A stretch of 64,000 nucleotides of DNA from contig JAKQSZ010000009.1 of the NCBI GenBank assembly GCA_029569475.1, forward strand, positions 42,468 to 106,467. Reading direction: 5' to 3'. This stretch comes from Candidatus Eiseniibacteriota bacterium. GTDB taxonomy: Bacteria; Eisenbacteria; RBG-16-71-46; CAIMUX01. The notes under the pieces were generated by a model. The model was not told the origin of the DNA. It saw only the letters and a program-made list of their open reading frames with translations, and made no database searches. The translations under genes and the position numbers were made by a program. Positions 25,131-35,189 of this stretch are shown piece after piece. How positions within the stretch are numbered: the stretch's first letter is position 1; each line of letters begins with the position of its first letter.

Positions 25131-27977
25131 TCACCGCAGGCGGATGATCTTCCGCTCCAGCTTCTGTCCCTCGGCCGACAGACGGGCGTAGTACACGCCG
25201 GAAGGCAGCGAACGCGAACCATGATCGCGGCCATCCCAGGCGCGCAGATGCGCTCCCGCGGAAAGCCGGCCATCCGCCAGCGTCCGCACGAGTCGGCCGG
25301 CCACGTCATGGATCTCGAGCTTCACCGCGCCCTCCCTCGGCAGGTCGAACCGGATCTCGGTGACCGCCGAGGAGGGATTCGGCCGGACTGCCTCCAGGTT
25401 CAGCCGGATGGCGGCATCCCCCTCACCGACGGCGCCCGGCGCGCCGACGCCGATCAGGTTGGCCAGGATGTACTCGACATTGGTCCGCAGGTCGGCGTGG
25501 TTCCAGCGATAGGGCCGTCCGTTGAGCAGGGCGAACCTGCCCCCGTCGGGATTGTACGTGCCGCCATTGGCCGGACGGCGGATCATCCCGAGGCCCCAGT
25601 TGGGGAAGTGTCCACTGACCGCCTTGTAGAACATGGTCGTTTCCGGGCCGAACATGAGGGTCGTTCCGGAGACGTACGACTGGGAGCCCAGACGCCTGAT
25701 GTCGGTCAAGCCGCTCTGGGTCGCGATGCAGTCGTTGACCTGCCCGGTGCCCGCCCAGGTGATTCCTAGGTAGTCCAGATAGGGGGCGCTCAGGAAGTCC
25801 GAAGCCATGCGGGTCATGAGGAAGACGTTTCCGCCGTGTTCCAGGTAGGAGAGGATGGGCGTGTCCATCCAGCAGGGAAGATCGCCGTAGATGTTGTTGC
25901 CGACCCAGATCACATGCCGGTACTGAGCGAGGATCTCCCCGGGCACCGTGCCGTGGCCGCGCGGCTCCGGCAGCACGGAAGGATAGCCGCCGCTGGGCTC
26001 CGGGAAGCAGTCCCAGAAGTCGACCTCGTAGCTGCCGCTGAAGGCCTGGTCCTGGTACGCGCTGGTGATCTCGGTTCCGTAGGTGCTCCACTCCACTCCG
26101 TTGACCAGGAGGATGTTGCGCTCGAAGGTGGGCACGGGGCAGGGAGACATCACCTGGCGCAGGATCCAGCGGTCGGGATCGAACTCCACCGCGGTCGGAA
26201 GGGCATCGACGTGGAGCACGTACTGCTCGTTGCGCTGTGAGTTCTGGATGGTGAACTCCCGCGGGCCATCCTCGGTCTGCGCGCGGATCTTGATCGGCAT
26301 GGTGAAGAGCTGCCAGGTCTGTCCCTGCTCCACGTCGAGCGTGATGTCCCATCCATCCCCGGCGGCGGCCGCTGCCCAGTCGAAACGGTAGATCGGGTAA
26401 TACTCGCCGTAGATCCACTGGTTGAAGAAGGGCTCGAGGTCCAGGCCCGACGCCTCTTCCGCCACCCGCTGGAAGTCTTCCGTGCTGGCCGACCGGCCGC
26501 TGTACTGCTCGCGGTAGAGGTCGATGAACTGGCGGAACACGGTATCGCCCATCATGCCGCGCAGCATGTGCGGTATCCACGAGGCCTTGTTGTAGCTCAG
26601 GTTGGAGTCGAAGATCCGGTTCCAGTTCGAGGTGTCCGGCACCCAGATCGTGCCGGGCCCGAAGAAGGCCGCGCCATCCATCTCGGCCATGTAGCCGGCG
26701 CGGCCATAGAGGTGCTCCTGCCAGATCGCCTCGGTGAAGGTGGCCCAGCCTTCGTTCAGCCAGATGTCGTGAAAGCTGGCGCACGTGATGTCGTCGCCGA
26801 ACCACTGGTGCCCCAGCTCGTGGGCCACCACGCCCTCGCCGAAGTAGCCGAGGCTGGTGCAGGTCTGGTGCTCCATCCCCCCGCTCCACGGGAACTCGGC
26901 GTGTCCGTACTTCTCGCGCAGGAAGGGGTACTCGCCGAATCTCTCGGCGAACGCCGCCATCATGTCCTTGACCCGGGCCTGTACCGGCTCGACTTCCGGA
27001 ATGCTGCTGTCGTAGTTGTAGAAGCGGATCTCCACCGGATCGCCGCCGCCCTGAGGCGCATACCAATCGGAGTAGACGTGATAGGTGTGGATCGCCAGGG
27101 ACACCAGATAAGTCGAGATGGGATAGGACTCGTGCCACCAGCTGAAGGCGGTGACTCCGTTGTCGGTCTGCTGGCGGAGCGTGCCGTTGCTGGCGGTGAT
27201 GAGGCCCGTCGGAACCGTCACCCGGATGTCGACGGAGTCGGCCTTGTCATACGGATAGTCCTTGCACGGCCACCAGGTGCGCGCCCCGAAAGCCTCGCTG
27301 AGGGTCCAGATCATCGGCTGGCCGGCTTGCGTGTTCCACCCCCACGACTCGCCCGCCGGATTGCCGGCATAGGACACCACGATCTCCGCGTCCTCCCCGG
27401 CCTGGTACGGCCGGTCGAGGTTGACGGAAAGGATCGCGTTGGCATGCGTGTAGGTCGCCGGCGCGCCTCCGCAGGTGACCGATGAGACGGTCATGTTGTT
27501 GCCGAGGTCGAGCTCGATCTGCTGCAGCGGCCCCTCGGTGATGGTGGAGCGGATGGTCACGACGCCGGTGAGAATGCGCGAGGTGGGGTTGAGGTTGACG
27601 TCGATGTCATAGTAGCGCGCGTTGTAGAACGCCTGGTTCGGGCTGGGTTCCTCGCGCAGGCGCTCCTGGCGCGCCGCCGCCCTGGCCTTGTGGAAGGCGA
27701 GGTAGGGGGCCATGTTGCGCGGGTTCAGCCAGGCGCCCTCCCATCCAGCCTGGGTCGGCGGGACATACACCGGCCGCGGGTCGTCCGGGGCCGGCAGGAG
27801 AGGAGCGATCGACCAGGTGGCGGGCGGCGCGAAGTCGTCGGTTCCCGGCGTGTCCGCCGGTGAGCCCGCGCCGGGAGTCTGCGCGGAAGCGGGCCCCATG
27901 AGGACCGTTGCCAGGAATATGGCGAAAACCGGCAGACACCGCGGGCTCAGTCCGCGGCGCACGGAAGCGGAGAACAT
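25131..27977 (-). CDS. M1-family aminopeptidase with GATase-like and FlgD-like domains (paralogue B)
   Basis: 948 residues. Start ATG 27977 follows GGAGG with 7-base spacing; a closer ATG two codons upstream overlaps that site. Signal peptide SPRCLPVFAIFLATVLMGPA-SA. M1 motifs: GGMEHQ, HELGHQWFGDD (about 385) and LNEGWATFTEAIW. The same GATase-like block follows (ILLVNGVEWSTYG, YRHVIWVGNN, LEHGGNVFLMTRM), then a C-terminal FlgD-like domain ending KIIRLR. Clearly a tandem duplicate of paralogue A with strong sequence similarity in all domains. Exported; probably works with the other proteases in protein degradation. Confidence 0.9.
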   Translation of the reverse strand: MFSASVRRGLSPRCLPVFAIFLATVLMGPASAQTPGAGSPADTPGTDDFAPPATWSIAPLLPAPDDPRPVYVPPTQAGWEGAWLNPRNMAPYLAFHKARAAARQERLREEPSPNQAFYNARYYDIDVNLNPTSRILTGVVTIRSTITEGPLQQIELDLGNNMTVSSVTCGGAPATYTHANAILSVNLDRPYQAGEDAEIVVSYAGNPAGESWGWNTQAGQPMIWTLSEAFGARTWWPCKDYPYDKADSVDIRVTVPTGLITASNGTLRQQTDNGVTAFSWWHESYPISTYLVSLAIHTYHVYSDWYAPQGGGDPVEIRFYNYDSSIPEVEPVQARVKDMMAAFAERFGEYPFLREKYGHAEFPWSGGMEHQTCTSLGYFGEGVVAHELGHQWFGDDITCASFHDIWLNEGWATFTEAIWQEHLYGRAGYMAEMDGAAFFGPGTIWVPDTSNWNRIFDSNLSYNKASWIPHMLRGMMGDTVFRQFIDLYREQYSGRSASTEDFQRVAEEASGLDLEPFFNQWIYGEYYPIYRFDWAAAAAGDGWDITLDVEQGQTWQLFTMPIKIRAQTEDGPREFTIQNSQRNEQYVLHVDALPTAVEFDPDRWILRQVMSPCPVPTFERNILLVNGVEWSTYGTEITSAYQDQAFSGSYEVDFWDCFPEPSGGYPSVLPEPRGHGTVPGEILAQYRHVIWVGNNIYGDLPCWMDTPILSYLEHGGNVFLMTRMASDFLSAPYLDYLGITWAGTGQVNDCIATQSGLTDIRRLGSQSYVSGTTLMFGPETTMFYKAVSGHFPNWGLGMIRRPANGGTYNPDGGRFALLNGRPYRWNHADLRTNVEYILANLIGVGAPGAVGEGDAAIRLNLEAVRPNPSSAVTEIRFDLPREGAVKLEIHDVAGRLVRTLADGRLSAGAHLRAWDGRDHGSRSLPSGVYYARLSAEGQKLERKIIRLR

Positions 27978-28380
27978 GTACATACCTCCGGGTTCGGTGG
28001 ATGGCGATGCGGGTGGGCTTGCGGCGCGAGAGCAGGCGAGCCGCCCAGCGCGAAGGTGTTCCCCCATCGCGCCGACATACTCCCCTATTCTAACACTTCA
28101 CGGGTGATCGGGCTGCAGTCAGCTAAGGCTCCGCGAGAGCGAATCCGTAACTCGCATTGAGTCCAGGTCTGCCGGGGATGGAGGCTGAAAGACGGATGTC
28201 GAAGAGGGCAGCTCGGAAGGCAAAACCGGGCCGATGGCGGGGCGCCGGCGCAGCCCCAACGGATCCGGGAATTGCCGCGTACGCGGCAGAAGGCCTGGCG
28301 GAAGATCCGGAGTGTGGCGGGCTCGATAGGAGAACCGGGCGAGCTCGCGCCGAGCCCACCCGGTGTCGGAAACGACCGGC
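27978..28380. other. Intergenic region, about 400 bases
   Basis: Lies between the M1 paralogue B start and the 3' end of the omega-like gene. On the minus strand a TAGAAT-like box (about 28092-28097) could be a -10 element for the M1 gene, but no good -35 box lies 16-18 bases away. A short open frame at 28123-28359 looks faintly like an exported-protein end but has no start signal. Nothing else was recognised. Confidence 0.4.
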
Positions 28381-28665
28381 CTAGGAGCCGAAGAAGTAGG
28401 TGCTCTCCTTCGGGACTTCGTCGGGCGGTCCCTGGGGCTCTTCATAGACGACCCGAGAGATCCCTCTACGCACCCGGCGAACCGCCTCGACGGTGACCTT
28501 GGTCAAGGGGGTCACGCCCGTCTTCCGGTAGCGGTCGTTCAGGCGCTCCGCCTCCTTGGAGGCGGCCATGACGAACTCGTACTTGCTCTTGAGCTCCTGG
28601 GTCGGCGCCTGGCCCGGATCGTCGGGCCCGTCCCCGGACCCGCCCTGGAGAACGCGATCATCCAT
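28381..28665 (-). CDS. rpoZ: RNA polymerase omega-subunit-like protein
   Basis: 94 residues. The core KYEFVMAASKEAERLNDRYR matches the conserved helix of the omega subunit (usually 'Nrf.LV..a..Ra.ql...'), followed by a Thr/Val-rich helix (KVTVEAVRRVRRGIS) where omega has its second conserved segment. Omega assists assembly and stability of RNA polymerase. A 20-residue acidic/Gly N-terminal tail and a ~25-residue C-terminal tail are extra. The signature is weaker than in well-known omegas, so this is a probable rather than certain call. It lies 75 bases downstream of the HtrA gene on the same strand. Confidence 0.55.
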   Translation of the reverse strand: MDDRVLQGGSGDGPDDPGQAPTQELKSKYEFVMAASKEAERLNDRYRKTGVTPLTKVTVEAVRRVRRGISRVVYEEPQGPPDEVPKESTYFFGS

Positions 28666-28739
28666 TTTCTAGAAGTCTCCCATGCATGGTCATGGCGCCG
28701 CCGGAGGCGTCCACGGCCTCCGGCGGCCAAACCAGAAGT

Positions 28740-30245
<1,506 letters not shown>

Positions 30246-30286
30246 GCTGACTCCCTTCCGGCACCCGCGCCGTCTGGCGCCGCGCC

Positions 30287-30328
30287 GCCCCGGATATCAC
30301 CGCTGCCGCCCCGGATATCACCGCTGGT
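30287..30328 (+). repeat. 21-bp tandem repeat, two copies
   Basis: Two perfect or near-perfect copies of a 21-bp unit containing CCCCGGATATCACCGCTG lie in the 5' region of the HtrA gene, about 45-85 bases upstream of its start codon. Each holds GATATC. A role in regulation is possible because of the position. Confidence 0.75.
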
Positions 30329-30488
30329 GGCTTCTGACTCGTTGGCTTCCTGATCGCGCATCGTTTCGGAGACTTGAGAACCCCAATCAGCGTGGAAGGT
30401 TCCCCGCCGCTCGCGCGATCCGGGCCCCCGAGCCCCCCGGCGGTTGCCGCCCTGGAGGCGGGCAGCGCCGGCAAGGCTGTTGTCCGTG

Positions 30489-30986
30489 ATGAAGCGGCGG
30501 CGTCCGCCTCCTGGACCGTCTGCGGCTGCCCAAAGCGGCGTGCCGGAACCGGAACCAGGCCCTTCCCGGACGGTCGAACGCATCGGGGTCGCCGTGGTCG
30601 CCTGGTGCGGGCGGGAGGGAGCGCCATACTACCTGGTCAGCCGGCGTCCCCCCGGGACCCGGCTTGCCGGCTGCTGGGAGTTCCCGGGTGGCAGGGCTGA
30701 GGAAGGGGAGACCGAGGCCGAGTGCGCGATCCGCGAGCTGTGGGAAGAAACCGGAGTGGAGGCGCGGCCCAACAGCCTGATCCTGCGGTTGGATCACCGG
30801 TATCCGGACGTGGACCTTCGGCTGGAATTCCATCTCTGCGGCTACGAGCGTGGGACACCCGGTCCGGCCGGCAATGCCGGCGTCCGGTGGGTGCGGGCCG
30901 GCCACCTGGAATGCTACGAGTTTCCCCCGGCGACCGCACCGGTCCTGGCGATCCTGGCGGCGAAACACCCGTTTGGGCAGGTCTGA
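30489..30986 (+). CDS. NUDIX hydrolase (MutT-like)
   Basis: 165 residues from ATG 30489. The NUDIX box is complete: G-x5-E-x7-REL-x-EE-x-G seen in GGRAEEGETEAECAIREL then WEETGVEA. The upstream strand IGVAVVAW and the segment RLAGCWEFPGG match the 8-oxo-dGTP diphosphatase (MutT) type, which cleans oxidised nucleotides. A Pro-rich ~27-residue N-terminal lead precedes the fold; a start further downstream is possible because no clear ribosome site marks 30489. Stands alone between HtrA and a convergent ferredoxin. Confidence 0.85.
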   Translation: MKRRRPPPGPSAAAQSGVPEPEPGPSRTVERIGVAVVAWCGREGAPYYLVSRRPPGTRLAGCWEFPGGRAEEGETEAECAIRELWEETGVEARPNSLILRLDHRYPDVDLRLEFHLCGYERGTPGPAGNAGVRWVRAGHLECYEFPPATAPVLAILAAKHPFGQV

Positions 30987-31108
30987 TCAAGGAGGGACCG
31001 GCGCCGGTGAGTGAATTCCCCGGCGCCCCGGTTCAGATCGATCGTGCTCAGGTCGATCGCGGTGAGGCCGTCCGATCAGACAGACGGCGGGGACCGTTGC
31101 TTCGGGTC

Positions 31109-31399
31109 CTACTTCCGGAAGCGCGAAGGCAGGTTGGCGACGTCGAAGGACTTGTCCGGGTGGATCTTCTGGGCGCGCGCCAGCAGGGCCTCTTCGCTCT
31201 CCGGCCGGTCCGGATCGGGAACGCAGCACGAGACCGGGCAGACGGCGTTGCACTGCTCTTCATCATGGAATCCCACGCACTCGGTGCACAGCTCAGGATT
31301 GATGATGTAGATCTCCGGCCCTTCGCTGATCGCGTCATTGGGACATTCGGGCTCGCAAGCGCCGCAGTTGATGCATTCCTCAGTGATCTTGGTGGACAT
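31109..31399 (-). CDS. YfhL-type 2[4Fe-4S] ferredoxin
   Basis: 96 residues. The first cluster motif is CINCGACEPECP, and the second is the long-loop form CTECVGFHDEEQCNAVCP followed by SCC, typical of YfhL/Alvin ferredoxins with a low-potential pair of clusters. The ~35-residue C-terminal tail ends SRFRK. The start ATG follows GAGGTGTCGCTGTC. A cytoplasmic electron donor. Radical SAM enzymes such as QueE, encoded nearby on the other strand, need such a donor, but no operon link exists. Confidence 0.9.
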   Translation of the reverse strand: MSTKITEECINCGACEPECPNDAISEGPEIYIINPELCTECVGFHDEEQCNAVCPVSCCVPDPDRPESEEALLARAQKIHPDKSFDVANLPSRFRK

Positions 31400-31689
31400 G
31401 ACAGCGACACCTCCTCAGTGTGCTTCCGGATGACCGGTGCGGCCAGGTCTCTGGTGCGCGCGCACCCCCTGGGCTTCCAGAAATGCCCAATGGAAGGTAG
31501 ACGCTAACAGCCTCGTTGCGGTCCGTCAATCCGGCCGTCCCGGCGCGAACTGGCCCAATGCCCCCCGGGCCCTCGGTGGACATCGATCGATTCTCAGGCC
31601 CATTCCGGACGCGCGTCACCGTTCAGGGTGGCGCAGCCGATGATGATGCCGATTGTGCTCTGCCTCACCCGGTCCGCTATGCTGGCTCC

Positions 31690-32550
31690 ATGCGGGAACA
31701 AAGGACAGAGACCTCCGGCCTCCGCTCGGTCTCGGACCAGAACGGAACCCCGGAGCAGACCGGCCCTGGATCCGGGAAGCCGCCGTCGCGAGAAACCGAC
31801 GGCGACCCAAGCGCGAAGCGCCCGCAGAAGGATCCCCTCCCGGTGGAGCCCTCCCCGGATCACGCGACTCGCCACGTCGGCTTCTCCACCCAGAAAGCGG
31901 TCACTCGCTCCACGCTGCACGTCACCGAGATCTTCCACTCGATCCAGGGCGAGTCATCCTGGGTCGGCCGCCCTTGCGTCTTCGTTCGCCTGACCGGATG
32001 TCCGCTTCGGTGCCATTGGTGCGATACGGAGTACGCCTTCAGCGGCGGGACGAAGATGGCGGTTGCGGAAATCCTGGATCGCGTGCGGGCCTTCGGCTGC
32101 CCTCTGGTCGAGGTGACCGGGGGGGAGCCGCTCGCTCAGCCGGGGTGCAGGGAACTGCTGCGGCGGCTGGCGGAGGAGGGATTCGAAACGCTTCTGGAAA
32201 CGAGCGGCGCGCTGACCCTGGAGGATATCCATCCCCGCGTGCGGATCATCATGGACCTCAAGTGCCCCGACTCGGGGGAGTGCGAACGCAATCGATGGGA
32301 GAACCTGCGGCTCTTGCGGCCGGGAGATGAGGTGAAGTTCGTGCTGGCCTCCGAGGCGGACTACGCTTGGGCGCGCGAGGTAGTCCGAAGCCGCCGGCTG
32401 ACCGAACGGGGAGTCGTTCTGTTCTCGCCCGTGGCGGGCCGGCTCGACCCCGCCGAACTGGCCCGCTGGGTCCTCCGGGACCGGCTGGCGGTGACGCTGC
32501 AGGTCCAGCTCCACAAGATCCTGTTCGGGGAAGAGACGCGCGGCGTATGA
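31690..32550 (+). CDS. queE: 7-carboxy-7-deazaguanine synthase QueE
   Basis: Radical SAM enzyme that converts 6-carboxy-tetrahydropterin to 7-carboxy-7-deazaguanine in preQ0/queuosine synthesis. Substrate start [21 protein letters not shown] is followed by the cluster motif CPLRCHWC (Cys104, 108, 111), then VTGGEPL. 286 residues from ATG 31690; about 75 N-terminal residues are a charged, Pro-rich extension not found in typical QueE, so the true start could be further downstream. Overlaps queC by four bases (ATGA). Confidence 0.92.
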   Translation: MREQRTETSGLRSVSDQNGTPEQTGPGSGKPPSRETDGDPSAKRPQKDPLPVEPSPDHATRHVGFSTQKAVTRSTLHVTEIFHSIQGESSWVGRPCVFVRLTGCPLRCHWCDTEYAFSGGTKMAVAEILDRVRAFGCPLVEVTGGEPLAQPGCRELLRRLAEEGFETLLETSGALTLEDIHPRVRIIMDLKCPDSGECERNRWENLRLLRPGDEVKFVLASEADYAWAREVVRSRRLTERGVVLFSPVAGRLDPAELARWVLRDRLAVTLQVQLHKILFGEETRGV

Positions 32551-33254
32551 GCGCGACAGGGGAGCGGGCCGTGGTTCTGCTGAGCGGCGGGCTGGATTCG
32601 GCCGTCGTGCTCGCCCTGGCGCGTCGCGAAGGGTTGCGCTGCCATGCCCTCACGATCTCCTATGGCCAGCGGCACGAAGTCGAACTGAACTGCGCGCGAG
32701 CCGTTGCCCACGCTCTGGGGGCGGTCGAGCACCGGGTGTTGGCGCTCGATCTGGCGTCGTTCGGAGGATCCTCGCTGATCGGCGACGGCGCGGTTCCCAA
32801 GAGCCTCTCCGGTGCCGCACCCGAGGACGGAACGATCCCCAGCACCTATGTCCCGGCGCGCAACACGGTCTTCCTGGCCCTGGCGCTGGCCTGGGCGGAG
32901 ACGCTGGCAGCCGGTCAGATCCTTATCGGGGTCAATGCGGTGGACTACAGCGGCTATCCGGACTGCCGCCCGGCCTTCATCGCCGCTTTCCAGGAACTCG
33001 CAGCCCTGGCCACCCGAGCCGGCGTGGAGGGGCGGCCCACGACGATCCGGGCTCCCCTGCAGAATCTGAGCAAGAAGGAGATCATCCTGTTGGGGCGGGA
33101 CCTGGGGATCGACTTCGCGCTGACTTCAAGCTGCTACGATCCCTCCCCACAAGGGGACGCGTGCGGGGCGTGCGACAGCTGCCGCCTGCGGCAAGCCGGA
33201 TTCCGGAGCGCGGGCTTGTCCGATCCGCGCGGCCTCGGCCCGGGAGGCGCCTGA
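32547..33254 (+). CDS. queC: 7-cyano-7-deazaguanine synthase QueC
   Basis: ATP-dependent conversion of 7-carboxy-7-deazaguanine to preQ0. The PP-loop is [14 protein letters not shown] (residues 9-22), and the zinc site has four cysteines at the C-terminus ([18 protein letters not shown]). [15 protein letters not shown] is a family block. 235 residues, normal length. Translationally coupled to queE; queD follows 35 bases later. Confidence 0.96.
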   Translation: MSATGERAVVLLSGGLDSAVVLALARREGLRCHALTISYGQRHEVELNCARAVAHALGAVEHRVLALDLASFGGSSLIGDGAVPKSLSGAAPEDGTIPSTYVPARNTVFLALALAWAETLAAGQILIGVNAVDYSGYPDCRPAFIAAFQELAALATRAGVEGRPTTIRAPLQNLSKKEIILLGRDLGIDFALTSSCYDPSPQGDACGACDSCRLRQAGFRSAGLSDPRGLGPGGA

Positions 33255-33289
33255 GGCCAACCGGCGATCTACAGAAAGAGACCCTGACC

Positions 33290-33697
33290 ATGATCCTGAG
33301 CAAGAAATTCCGATTCGAGGCGGCGCACTTCCTTCCGGGCGTGCCTCCCGGACATCCCTGTGGACGGCTGCACGGCCACAGCTATCGCATCGAGGTGGCG
33401 ATCCGAGGGGTAGCGCAGAGAGAGTCCGGCTGGGTTCGGGATTTCGGCGAGGTCAGCGCAGTGGTGCGTCCTGCCATCGCCCCGCTGGACCACAATCTGC
33501 TGAACTCGGTGCCGGGATTGGAGAATCCGACCTCCGAGGCGCTCTGCTCGTGGCTCTGGGATCGCCTGGCGCCGGGGCTGCCCGACCTCTACCGGATCGT
33601 CGTCCGCGAGACCTGTCAGTCATCCTGTGTCTACCGCGGTCCGGGCAGGACGAAGGGTGTGGCAGGACCGTCCGGGTCGGAAGCGGACCAAGTGTAG
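33290..33697 (+). CDS. queD: 6-carboxy-5,6,7,8-tetrahydropterin synthase QueD
   Basis: Makes 6-carboxy-tetrahydropterin from dihydroneopterin triphosphate, the first committed step of preQ0 synthesis. Zinc-binding histidines lie in FEAAHFLPG and CGRLHGHSY, with the catalytic Cys just before GRLHGH. Later family blocks are DFGEV and LDHNLLN, then NPTSEAL. 135 residues from ATG 33290; the last ~20 are an unconserved tail. Third gene of queE-queC-queD. Later steps (queF, tgt, queA) are not in the window. Confidence 0.94.
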   Translation: MILSKKFRFEAAHFLPGVPPGHPCGRLHGHSYRIEVAIRGVAQRESGWVRDFGEVSAVVRPAIAPLDHNLLNSVPGLENPTSEALCSWLWDRLAPGLPDLYRIVVRETCQSSCVYRGPGRTKGVAGPSGSEADQV

Positions 33698-33765
33698 CGG
33701 CCGCCACGGAGGCGGAGGGATCGAAGGCTGAGGGATTGCGGTTTGAGGCCCCGGGTGGGGCCAGG

Positions 33766-34401
33766 CTAACGGCTGGCCACGAGGTCGCGCTCGAAGAGCG
33801 TCTTGATCTCGCCCCACGTGTTCTCACGCACCACGTTGGAGTCCTCGATGATCTGGCGGATGGTCCGTACCATGGCCGCGCTGTCGAGGGCGGAGTCGCC
33901 CGGCCCCTCGCTTACGTAGCGCACCACGCCGTCCATCCCGATGATCACGAAGCTGTGGTATGGGAGGTCGTAGGTCTCGGCCACCGTCCTGCCGCCGGCG
34001 AGGAGCGGGTAGCTCACGTTGCACTCGCTCGCGAAGCGGATCAGGTCCCCCTCGCGGGCGTTCCAGGCATCGATGCCCCAGACCTGCACGCCGGAAGCCT
34101 GGTACGCCTGGTAGACGGCCCCATCGAGTTCCCGCGCCGCGTTGACGCAGGCGGTGCCGTTGACGCCGAAGAAGAAGAGCACCACGATGTGACCGGACTC
34201 GGCGCGCAGCCGATGGGCCGAGCCGTCCAGGTCATAAAGGGTGAAGTCGGGCGCGAGCTGGCCCACCTCGATGGCGCGGGCGGGAGCCGCGAAGGCCATC
34301 AGGAGCGAGGAGACCACCAGGGCAAGGGCCCCGTAGGCCAGCACGGGGCAAAGGCACCGGAGACGGGCAAGGCACTCGAGTGGGGAGAATATGGCGCGCA
34401 C
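33766..34401 (-). CDS. Exported peroxiredoxin/thioredoxin-fold protein with TWG tail
   Basis: 211 residues from GTG 34401 (GGAGGG 8 bases upstream). A signal/membrane segment spans about 17-40 (YGALALVVSSLLMAFAAPARA). The AhpC/TSA fold follows: LAPDFTLYDLDG, VLFFFGVNGTACVNAA with a single Cys85 instead of CxxC, and SFVIIGMDGVVRYV. A second Cys127 (ASECNVSYP) could form a redox pair. Near the C-terminus sits ENTWGEIKTLFER, the same motif that ends the cupredoxin-like and GACC-repeat proteins. A canonical promoter lies directly upstream. The role is probably an envelope thiol or peroxide function. Confidence 0.75.
   Translation of the reverse strand: MRAIFSPLECLARLRCLCPVLAYGALALVVSSLLMAFAAPARAIEVGQLAPDFTLYDLDGSAHRLRAESGHIVVLFFFGVNGTACVNAARELDGAVYQAYQASGVQVWGIDAWNAREGDLIRFASECNVSYPLLAGGRTVAETYDLPYHSFVIIGMDGVVRYVSEGPGDSALDSAAMVRTIRQIIEDSNVVRENTWGEIKTLFERDLVASR
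33787..33819 (-). other. C-terminal TWGxIKxLF motif (copy 2)
   Basis: Codes for TWGEIKTLFER, six residues before the end of the peroxiredoxin-fold protein. Matches the tails at 2528-2563 and 55529-55558. Confidence 0.6.
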
Positions 34402-34446
34402 CGGATCGTCCCTCCATTGTCCGCGTTTTGAGTTTGATCCGAACCC

Positions 34447-34475
34447 ATTATAGCTCGACAGGCTCCCAGTCACAA
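34447..34475 (-). promoter_or_regulatory. Sigma-70 promoter for the peroxiredoxin-fold gene
   Basis: On the minus strand, TTGTGA (34475-34470), a 17-bp spacer and a perfect TATAAT (34452-34447). Transcription would start about 40 bases before the GTG at 34401. One of the clearest promoters in the window. Confidence 0.75.
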
Positions 34476-34504
34476 GTCGAGCACTACCAATGCCAGGAGG
34501 CAGG

Positions 34505-34921
34505 ATGGCCCCGACCGGTCCCAGCCATGTCACCCAGGTCCGCGTCTATGTGGCCGACACCGACCTGATGGGCGTGGTCTACAACAGCAACTACCTCATC
34601 TGGTTCGAAGTCGGCCGGACCGAACTTCTTCGGACCCTGGGAATGAGCTATCGGGCGGTTGAGGCCCGGGGCTGGTCGCTGCCGGTGACGGAGGCGATCT
34701 TCAAAGTGCGTCGGCCCGCCGTGCATGACGACCTGCTCTCCGTTGAGACCACAGTCCAGGATGTCCGCTCCCGCGGCCTGACCTTCTCGTATCGCATCCA
34801 ACGTGACGGCGACCTGCTTGTCGAGGGCGCCACAACCCACGTGCCGCTATGCCGTGAGACCGGCCGGGCCGGACGCATTCCGGAATGGCTCTCGACACTG
34901 TTGCGCCCCACGGAGTGTTGA
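34505..34921 (+). CDS. ybgC: YbgC-type acyl-CoA thioesterase
   Basis: 138 residues, hot-dog fold 4-hydroxybenzoyl-CoA thioesterase family. The catalytic segment is ADTDLMGVVYNSNYLIWFE, with Asp20 as the expected general base/nucleophile. YbgC proteins hydrolyse short acyl-CoAs and are often near Tol-Pal genes; none are seen here. The start ATG 34505 is preceded by AGGAGG; an ATG at 34490 in frame is too close to that site. Divergent from the peroxiredoxin-fold gene. Confidence 0.88.
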   Translation: MAPTGPSHVTQVRVYVADTDLMGVVYNSNYLIWFEVGRTELLRTLGMSYRAVEARGWSLPVTEAIFKVRRPAVHDDLLSVETTVQDVRSRGLTFSYRIQRDGDLLVEGATTHVPLCRETGRAGRIPEWLSTLLRPTEC

Positions 34922-35016
34922 AATTATCCTCTATACGTGGTGGTTTTCAACGTTATGTTCTACCGTCGGAAATCATGCCGCTGTAGGGATTTCCGTCCGC
35001 GGGCGGACACAGTGTA

Positions 35017-35030
35017 GTGATATTCATCAA
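35017..35030 (+). promoter_or_regulatory. FNR/DNR-like box (upstream copy)
   Basis: GTGATATTCATCAA matches the TTGAT-N4-ATCAA palindrome of the CRP/FNR family at nine of ten fixed positions. It lies in a markedly AT-rich spacer ahead of the GcvH-like/HybAB cluster, 160 bases before the first start codon. Confidence 0.55.
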
Positions 35031-35089
35031 TCCCAGGTTCGTACCTCTTTCATGCGGTCGCTCGACCTGCCGCTCTTCGAGTACCTAAA

Positions 35090-35103
35090 GTGATATTTCT
35101 CAA
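35090..35103 (+). promoter_or_regulatory. FNR/DNR-like box (downstream copy)
   Basis: GTGATATTTCTCAA matches TTGAT-N4-ATCAA at eight of ten positions. It repeats the first site 73 bases downstream. A TATAGT box at 35109-35114 follows closely. Both copies together suggest control by an oxygen- or nitric-oxide-responsive CRP/FNR regulator. Confidence 0.5.
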
Positions 35104-35189
35104 TGTCTTATAGTATGTGATCTTCGATGTAGCGTTTAGGCACGAATCTGACTGATCTCATCTCGAAGGGTTTTGACCCGGAGGTGGTC

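Noticed and set aside
28119..28445. Minus-strand frame whose end (DIRLSASIPGRPGLNASYGF) looks like an exported or barrel-type protein end
   Set aside because: No ribosome site, part overlaps the omega-like gene, and only ~30 residues look protein-like. It may be a decayed gene end, but the evidence is too thin to annotate.
31690..31920. N-terminal ~75 residues of QueE as a separate domain
   Set aside because: The sequence is charged, Pro/Gly-rich and lacks any fold signal. It is more likely an annotation extension or a disordered tail than a domain.
34922..35189. tRNA, small RNA or riboswitch in the AT-rich spacer
   Set aside because: No cloverleaf, T-loop or known aptamer pattern could be drawn. 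The AT richness is better explained by promoter and operator sites.
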